NCBI GenBank assembly: GCA_025996865.1 | Contig: BNTV01000036.1 | Location: 1 to 39,131, forward strand | Direction: 5' to 3' | DNA: 39,131 nucleotides | From: Bacteroidia bacterium | Lineage (GTDB): Bacteria > Bacteroidota > Bacteroidia > Bacteroidales > Azobacteroidaceae | Part shown: one piece after another, positions 34,390 through 39,131 of the stretch | How positions within the stretch are numbered: the stretch's first letter is position 1 | Layout of the letters: every line of letters begins with the position of its first letter | Notes under the pieces: model-generated | The model's database searches: none | What the model was told of the DNA's origin: nothing | The model's input: the letters and a program-made list of their open reading frames with translations, nothing else | Program-made: the position numbers and the translations under genes

Positions 34390-36939
34390 TTGAAAAAGTC
34401 ATTGAAAAATACAATACTCATGAGCATATTCTGCTTCTGCTCGTTACATTTCCTTGTTGCCCAGGATTTAAGGTACGGCCTTGAGTTCAGTTCATTTGAA
34501 GTTGTGCAGGAAAAACGGACGAGTTTTAATCTTTCCCCTTCAAAAGCATTTTCATTTCCCGATGGGTTTGCTTTGTCCTTCAATATTTGTTACCAGTCTG
34601 TACCGGAGTATAATTTCGGATATGTTTTCCGGATAATTGGGCAAAACGACCAACATATTGATTTTTTATTTACTTTGTATAAATTAACCGTAGTCAACTC
34701 TTCCGGTAAAGTATTGGCCGATTGCGCTTTGGAAGAAATCGACGGAATTTATCCCTCCTTTTTCCCTTTTTCGATTTTGCTTGATATAAAAAATAACCGT
34801 GTGGATATTTCCGTCGGTGAAAAGAAATTTTCATCGACGATTGCTTATGTCAAAGATTTCGAAAAAGTAAACATTATTTTCGGAAGGTGCAATTATTCGC
34901 AATTGCAGACCAGTGATGTCCCGAAAATTATCGTCAAAGATATCCGCATTAACAATATTAAAGGAGAACCGCTGTACTATTGGAAACTTTCCAAACATAC
35001 TGCGGATGGCGTTTACGACGAAATGGAAAAACATTTGGCAACAGCCGAAAATCCCAAATGGCTGCTGGACGACCACGCTATATGGAAAAAACGAATCAGT
35101 TTCAATGCCTATAAAAATCCTCAAGTCGCCTATAATCCCGATGAAAACGGCATTGCAATTTCCGATATAAAAAACTTTTATGTCTATAATACACAAACAC
35201 ATACTTTAATTAAAAACAAAATATCTTCCGGTATCCCGCATAGCGATTTTGCGAATCAAATCGTTTACAATCCTTTGGATAAAAACTATTATTCCTATTG
35301 CTTTGATGTGGAAAACGGAAAGGATGTCGCGGCTTACGATGCAACTGGAAAAAGCTGGAAAAACAAGGCAACAAAAGAAAAAGAAGTCGAATTCTGGCAT
35401 CATAATAAACTTGTATCCGAATATGACAGTTCTCTTTATTTGTTTGGAGGATACGGACATCACAAATACAAAAACTATATCAACAAATATTCGTTCAGAA
35501 CTCAAATCTGGGAAAAAATGCAATACACAGGCGATCAGATTCAGCCGCGTTATTTGAGCGGTTTGGGCAAGGTGGACGAAAACCGGATACTCCTTTTCGG
35601 CGGTTACGGAAGCGAAACCGGTCAACAGGAGTTTTCGCCGCACAACTACTACGATTTGTTTGAGATAGACCTTCGAAGTATGACAGCAAAAAAGATATGG
35701 GAACTCGGACCGCAGAAAAATCATTTTGTAGTAGCTAACTCAATGATAATCGATACGTTGAATAAATGTTTCTATGCCTTATGTTTCCCTCAGCAAATAT
35801 ATCATACCTCACTTTCCCTCGGTAAGTTTTCCCTGGAAAAACCTGAATATGAAATGCTGACAAGTATTCCGTATGATTTCCGCGACATATCTTCTTACGC
35901 CGATTTATTCCTGAATAAAAAGACCCATGAATTATCCGCTATTACTTACGCATCGGAAAGAACGGATTCCATGGCTACAATATCCATTTATTCGTTGTCG
36001 TATCCACCGCTGGCGGAAACAGAAATACATCAAATGCCAGATACGGGAAAAGATAATTCCCTGATGATTTACGGCATCGCAGCCATTATCTGCCTTGCCG
36101 GCGGATACGTAATTATCAGGAAGAAAAAGGGAACCTATATTCCTCCAACCGAAAATAGGGGAACAGAGAAAGAAAAAGAAACAATCAAATCGATTGACAA
36201 AAAAGATAAAAGGCAGACGATCTTTCTATTCGGCGGATTCAGGGTAAATGATAAAAACGGAACGGACATCACCGCCGAATTTTCTCCATTACTTAAACAA
36301 CTCTTTCTGATTATTTTATTAAACACTTTGAAAGAAAACAGCAAGGGAATCTCGTCAACCAAATTGAAAGAAACCTTGTGGTTTGATAAAAATCAGAAGA
36401 GCGCACGCAACAACCGGGGTGTCATGATGAGCAAACTCCGCCAGATTTTCGAACAAATTGGTATTATACATATTGAGAGCCAAAATTCCTATTGGTTTAT
36501 TGAGTTCGGCAATGATGTTTATTGCGATTATTACGAAGCGCTGACTTTGATACGCCTGCTGAAACAGAAAGTAAACAGAACCAAAGAAGATATTCTGAAA
36601 TTGATAAGCATCGTTTCCGTCGGAGAATTATTGCCCAATGTTCAATTGGAATGGTCGGACGCTTTCAAAGCCGATTTTGCGAATGACTTGATAGACCTGT
36701 TCTTAGATATAAACGCACAAAAGGATATTGACTTGTCCTTGCAGGAACGTGTCAATCTGGCAGATGCTATTTTAATTCACGATACCTTAAACGAGGATGC
36801 CCTGAAACTGAAATGTTCCACCCTGGTGAAAATGAGAAAAAACGGACTTGCCCAATCGGTTTACCTTTCTTTTGTAAAAAAATACGCTCATTCTTTAGGG
36901 ACTAAATTTAAGTATTCTTTTGAGGAGGTTATTTCTTAA
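34390..36939 (+). CDS. Membrane-spanning one-component regulator: lamin-G/kelch-like sensor, TM helix, SARP-type DNA-binding and BTAD-like domain
   Basis: About 849 residues. The TTG start is chosen because it gives a full signal peptide (KKSLKN, hydrophobic core, LVAQD); the ATG at 34420 would lose the basic part. Residues about 27-230 look like a concanavalin/lamin-G fold. About 240-540 contain kelch-like blades (LYLFGGYGHHKYKNY, RILLFGGYGSE). A single TM helix lies near 557-577 (YGIAAIICLAGGYVIIRKKK). The cytoplasmic part has an OmpR/SARP-like winged helix (about 609-720; IFLFGGFRVNDKNG) and a helical BTAD-like end (DTLNEDALKLKC). I infer it senses an extracytoplasmic ligand and controls genes nearby, possibly the susC at 38779. 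No kinase or receiver domain is present. Confidence 0.8.
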   Translation: MKKSLKNTILMSIFCFCSLHFLVAQDLRYGLEFSSFEVVQEKRTSFNLSPSKAFSFPDGFALSFNICYQSVPEYNFGYVFRIIGQNDQHIDFLFTLYKLTVVNSSGKVLADCALEEIDGIYPSFFPFSILLDIKNNRVDISVGEKKFSSTIAYVKDFEKVNIIFGRCNYSQLQTSDVPKIIVKDIRINNIKGEPLYYWKLSKHTADGVYDEMEKHLATAENPKWLLDDHAIWKKRISFNAYKNPQVAYNPDENGIAISDIKNFYVYNTQTHTLIKNKISSGIPHSDFANQIVYNPLDKNYYSYCFDVENGKDVAAYDATGKSWKNKATKEKEVEFWHHNKLVSEYDSSLYLFGGYGHHKYKNYINKYSFRTQIWEKMQYTGDQIQPRYLSGLGKVDENRILLFGGYGSETGQQEFSPHNYYDLFEIDLRSMTAKKIWELGPQKNHFVVANSMIIDTLNKCFYALCFPQQIYHTSLSLGKFSLEKPEYEMLTSIPYDFRDISSYADLFLNKKTHELSAITYASERTDSMATISIYSLSYPPLAETEIHQMPDTGKDNSLMIYGIAAIICLAGGYVIIRKKKGTYIPPTENRGTEKEKETIKSIDKKDKRQTIFLFGGFRVNDKNGTDITAEFSPLLKQLFLIILLNTLKENSKGISSTKLKETLWFDKNQKSARNNRGVMMSKLRQIFEQIGIIHIESQNSYWFIEFGNDVYCDYYEALTLIRLLKQKVNRTKEDILKLISIVSVGELLPNVQLEWSDAFKADFANDLIDLFLDINAQKDIDLSLQERVNLADAILIHDTLNEDALKLKCSTLVKMRKNGLAQSVYLSFVKKYAHSLGTKFKYSFEEVIS

Positions 36940-36979
36940 ATTTTGACACCGGGAACCATTTCACTTATTGAAAAAATTG

Positions 36980-36987
36980 TATCTTTG
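36980..36987 (+). promoter_or_regulatory. Candidate -7 box of the AlbA_2 gene
   Basis: TATCTTTG matches TAnnTTTG, 31 bp upstream of the ATG at 37018. The -33 region lacks TTTG. Its place makes the longer TTG-initiated frame from 36943 unlikely. Confidence 0.5.
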
Positions 36988-37017
36988 TGGGATACAATTT
37001 TTATAGAATGTTACCAC

Positions 37018-38637
37018 ATGGTATTACCTGAACACATATTGGAGTTGACAAAACAGACAGAAGGGACAAACTTGGAATTTAAATCCTGCACGGATAAGGT
37101 GTCCCCAACCGTATATGAAAGTATCTGCGCTTTTTTGAACAGAGAGGGCGGCGAATTACTTATTGGCGCAAACAATGAAGGTGCAATTCTTGGGATCAAC
37201 CGGAATTGCATGGATGCCATGATAAAAAATATCATTAATACGCTCAATAATCCACAGTTCTTTGTTCCCGTAGCCTTTTTGTTTCCGGAAGTGGTAGAGG
37301 TGGAAAGCAAAATTGTTTTGTATATCAATGTTCCCGAAAGTCCGCAAGTGCATCGTTACAAAGGGCAGGTATTTGACCGTAATGGAGACGCGGATAATGA
37401 TATTACCCAAAGTTTCTATCTGGTGGATAACCTTCATTTGCGCAAAAGGAAAACATCTTCCGAAAGCGAAGTGCTGCCTGCATTGACATTGGATGATTTT
37501 GACAGGGAAACTTTTAAAAAGATGCGAAGTCATATTGCAATTTTTAATCCGCAACACAACTGGATGGAAATGGACGATGAAACCATTTTACGCACTTCTT
37601 TTTGGCGAAAAGATCCATTAAATAATCAGGAAGGATTTATTTTGGCTGCGCTTCTTTTGTTCGGGAAAGAAAATTCCATATTGTTGCATTGTCCCTTTCA
37701 TCGAACGGATGCCATTTATCGCAACATGACTTACGCACGTTATCTGAATCCGCTGCCAACCGATCCGGATATACGGTACGATGACCGGGATTTGATTTGT
37801 GAAAATCTCATTGAATCATACAGCCGGTTAATGAATTTCGTAAATCGTAATCTGCCCGATAAATTCCGTTTGGACGAACAAAATATCAATCGGATAGATG
37901 TTAGAAACCTGATATTCAGGGAAGTGACGGCTAACTTGCTTATTCACAGGGAATTTTCTCATTCTTTTGCATCCAAATTTTTGATTTTTTCGGACAGGGT
38001 AATTACCGAAAACTGGACAAAGCCCATGCAGTTCGGGAATATTACACTTGATAATTGGGAAAGCCACACGAAAAATCCGCTTATTGCCAAAGTCTTTCGT
38101 GAAATGAAATGGGTGGAAGAACTGGGTTCCGGCAAAAAGAATATCAAAAAGTACGCACCGCTCTATTATGATGATTACAGGATAGAAATAGAGAATAATG
38201 ATAAATTTGTCTTTTCAATAATCTATCGTGATGTTGATGAAAGTGAGAACGGCATAGAGTCAGCGACAAGTCGGCACAAAGTCGGCGACAAGTCGGCACA
38301 AAGTCAGCAACAAGTCGAATCAACTGAAAATCAATCAAATAATTCAAATTTTGGACAAAGTCGGCGACAAGTCGGCACAAAGTCAGCGACAAGTCGGCGC
38401 AAAGTCAGCGACAGGTCAAACTGGGAGGAAAAAGTGAAAACTCTTCAAATTTGTGTAAAAGCAAAGACAAGCGATGAAATTCTTTTGGCAATCAACCTGA
38501 AAGACAAAAGTAAATTTCTAAAAAAATATATAAAACCGCTAATCGAAGAATCCCTGTTAGCCATGACTGTACCGGACAAACCCAACAGCCGCCTCCAAAA
38601 ATATTATACTACCGAAAATGGAATTGCATTGATTTAA
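37018..38637 (+). CDS. AlbA_2/Schlafen-type putative DNA-binding regulator with ATP-binding-like domain
   Basis: A 539-residue protein from the ATG at 37018. The N-terminal AlbA_2 (Schlafen-like) domain (about 10-125) is marked by TNLEFKSC, ICAFLNREGGELLIGANNEG and the INRN segment. A middle part (about 190-390) matches the HATPase_c_4-type region of these regulators (NLIFREVTANLLIHREFSHS, then ELGSGKKNIKKYAPLYY). A Ser/Gln/Lys-rich linker made of 11-nt DNA repeats follows (about 413-466). The C-terminus looks like a winged helix (DEILLAINLKDKSKFLKKYI). The function of such proteins is usually described as transcriptional regulation; the target is unknown. It lies between the transmembrane regulator and the second susC. 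Confidence 0.88.
   Translation: MVLPEHILELTKQTEGTNLEFKSCTDKVSPTVYESICAFLNREGGELLIGANNEGAILGINRNCMDAMIKNIINTLNNPQFFVPVAFLFPEVVEVESKIVLYINVPESPQVHRYKGQVFDRNGDADNDITQSFYLVDNLHLRKRKTSSESEVLPALTLDDFDRETFKKMRSHIAIFNPQHNWMEMDDETILRTSFWRKDPLNNQEGFILAALLLFGKENSILLHCPFHRTDAIYRNMTYARYLNPLPTDPDIRYDDRDLICENLIESYSRLMNFVNRNLPDKFRLDEQNINRIDVRNLIFREVTANLLIHREFSHSFASKFLIFSDRVITENWTKPMQFGNITLDNWESHTKNPLIAKVFREMKWVEELGSGKKNIKKYAPLYYDDYRIEIENNDKFVFSIIYRDVDESENGIESATSRHKVGDKSAQSQQQVESTENQSNNSNFGQSRRQVGTKSATSRRKVSDRSNWEEKVKTLQICVKAKTSDEILLAINLKDKSKFLKKYIKPLIEESLLAMTVPDKPNSRLQKYYTTENGIALI
38258..38413 (+). repeat. Two blocks of 11-nt tandem repeats inside the AlbA_2 gene
   Basis: Units of the form AGTCRGCRACA run 38258-38323 (six units, the last degenerate) and 38359-38413 (five units), separated by 35 nt of unrelated sequence. 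Typical units are AGTCGGCACAA, AGTCGGCGACA and AGTCAGCGACA. Because 11 is not a multiple of 3, loss or gain of one or two units would shift the frame before the C-terminal domain; three units restore it. Confidence 0.9.
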
Positions 38638-38672
38638 TAACAACGTAACCGGAATTTTAAATTTCCCTAAAA

Positions 38673-38742
38673 ATTAATCCTCATTAATCGAAATATTAAT
38701 CTCGGTATTAACGCATTCATTAAATGAATGCCGCTAATTTTG
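38673..38742 (+). promoter_or_regulatory. Promoter and phased repeats upstream of the second susC-like gene
   Basis: TAATTTTG (38735-38742) is a -7 match 37 bp before the ATG at 38779, but no TTTG lies at -33. Instead there are direct repeats ATTAATC at 38673, 38683 and 38695 and ATTAACG at 38707, spaced 10, 12 and 12 bp, followed by a palindrome CATTCAT-TAA-ATGAATG (38714-38730). This looks like an activator-dependent promoter. SARP-type regulators are known to use direct repeats at one-helical-turn spacing. Confidence 0.6.
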
Positions 38743-38778
38743 TATTCGGATAATAAACCACATTAAATTATTTGGTAT

Positions 38779-39131
38779 ATGAAAGAATCCTCAGTAAAAC
38801 ACAAAAAGAAAGACGTACCTTTCTTTTCAAGTAAAAAAATGTTAATGCGAACTTTTGTTTTTATTAACGCGAACCTGTTAATGAAATTCTTATTAATAGG
38901 AAGTTTCTGTGTCTGCTCATTTTCGTTAATGGGGCAAAATGATTTTACCGTTACCGGAATCGTAACGGATGAAAATAATGAAGGATTACCGGGTGTGAGC
39001 ATTACAATCCAGGGTTCTACCCGGGGTGTAACTACCGATGTTGACGGTTCCTATACCTTCGTTAATGTAAAATCGACGGATGTATTAGTTTTCAATTCTC
39101 TTGGTTATCAAACTTATTCCGTAAAAGTAGG
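38779..39131 (+). CDS. SusC/RagA-family TonB-linked transporter, 5' part only
   Basis: Open from the ATG at 38779 to the window edge (117 codons). A long basic N-terminus (MKESSVKHKKKD) precedes a hydrophobic signal segment (about 34-54, ending SLMGQ). A carboxypeptidase-D-like regulatory domain follows: VTGIVTDENNEGLPGVSITI, a STRGVTTDVDGSYTF segment and FNSLGYQTYSV. That is the standard N-terminal build of SusC proteins. No STN domain is present. The plug and barrel lie beyond the window, where a susD partner and enzymes are expected. Confidence 0.88.
   Translation, partial: MKESSVKHKKKDVPFFSSKKMLMRTFVFINANLLMKFLLIGSFCVCSFSLMGQNDFTVTGIVTDENNEGLPGVSITIQGSTRGVTTDVDGSYTFVNVKSTDVLVFNSLGYQTYSVKV

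Noticed and set aside
36943..37017. TTG-initiated N-terminal extension of the AlbA_2 protein
   Set aside because: A -7 promoter box lies inside it at 36980-36987 and the extra residues do not belong to the AlbA_2 domain.
38258..38413. CRISPR-like array
   Set aside because: The 11-nt units are contiguous without spacers and lie in frame inside a clear coding gene; no cas genes are present.

Overview
The window looks like chromosomal DNA from an anaerobic or gut-type Bacteroidales bacterium. The support is: SusC/SusD pairs; the Bacteroidetes -33/-7 promoter form (TTTG, a spacer of about 19-20, then TAnnTTTG) upstream of several genes; a fused nuoCD in a complex I operon without nuoEFG; and a PorZ-like protein with a type IX secretion C-terminal domain. 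The genus cannot be named from the sequence alone. Every gene left of about 26.3 kb is on the minus strand and every gene right of 26.77 kb is on the plus strand.

Layout. (1) 1-2121: an ExbB proton channel and two ExbD-type proteins, the second cut by the window edge; they energise TonB-dependent outer-membrane uptake. (2) 2311-13031: nuoA-B-CD-H-I-J-K-L-M-N, read right to left from a good promoter at 13117-13147. The operon has been invaded repeatedly: a MntA/HepT-type toxin-antitoxin pair sits between nuoCD and nuoH, a short tail of a YafQ/RelE-like toxin sits between nuoI and nuoJ, and palindromic repeats have become coding sequence inside nuoB (C-terminus) and nuoL (a loop). (3) 13320-26344: a polysaccharide utilisation locus read right to left: ECF sigma factor, SusC, SusD, a GH5-like TIM-barrel enzyme, a predicted six-hairpin (alpha/alpha)6 enzyme and a large GH2 enzyme. 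The sigma factor has no adjacent FecR anti-sigma, and its long leader carries a (CT)9 tract and an upstream ORF. (4) 26345-26766: a divergent control region with a 28-bp-arm inverted repeat. (5) 26767-34240: housekeeping and envelope genes pyrH, a class II Fic protein with its own promoter, frr, rsgA, a YitT-family membrane protein, rdgB and a porZ-like gene. (6) 34390-39131: a membrane-spanning regulator (periplasmic lamin-G/kelch-like sensor, one TM helix, cytoplasmic SARP-type winged helix plus BTAD-like domain), an AlbA_2/Schlafen-type regulator with 11-nt tandem repeats, and the start of a second SusC-like gene.

The strongest candidate for something new is region 6. The transmembrane SARP-like regulator lies upstream of a SusC gene whose promoter lacks a -33 box but carries four ATTAA(T/C) repeats spaced 10-12 bp, the helical-turn spacing that SARP proteins read. 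The TA modules lodged in the complex I operon and the sigma-factor leader are the next most interesting. All functional calls come from reading motifs and context; no database search was run.
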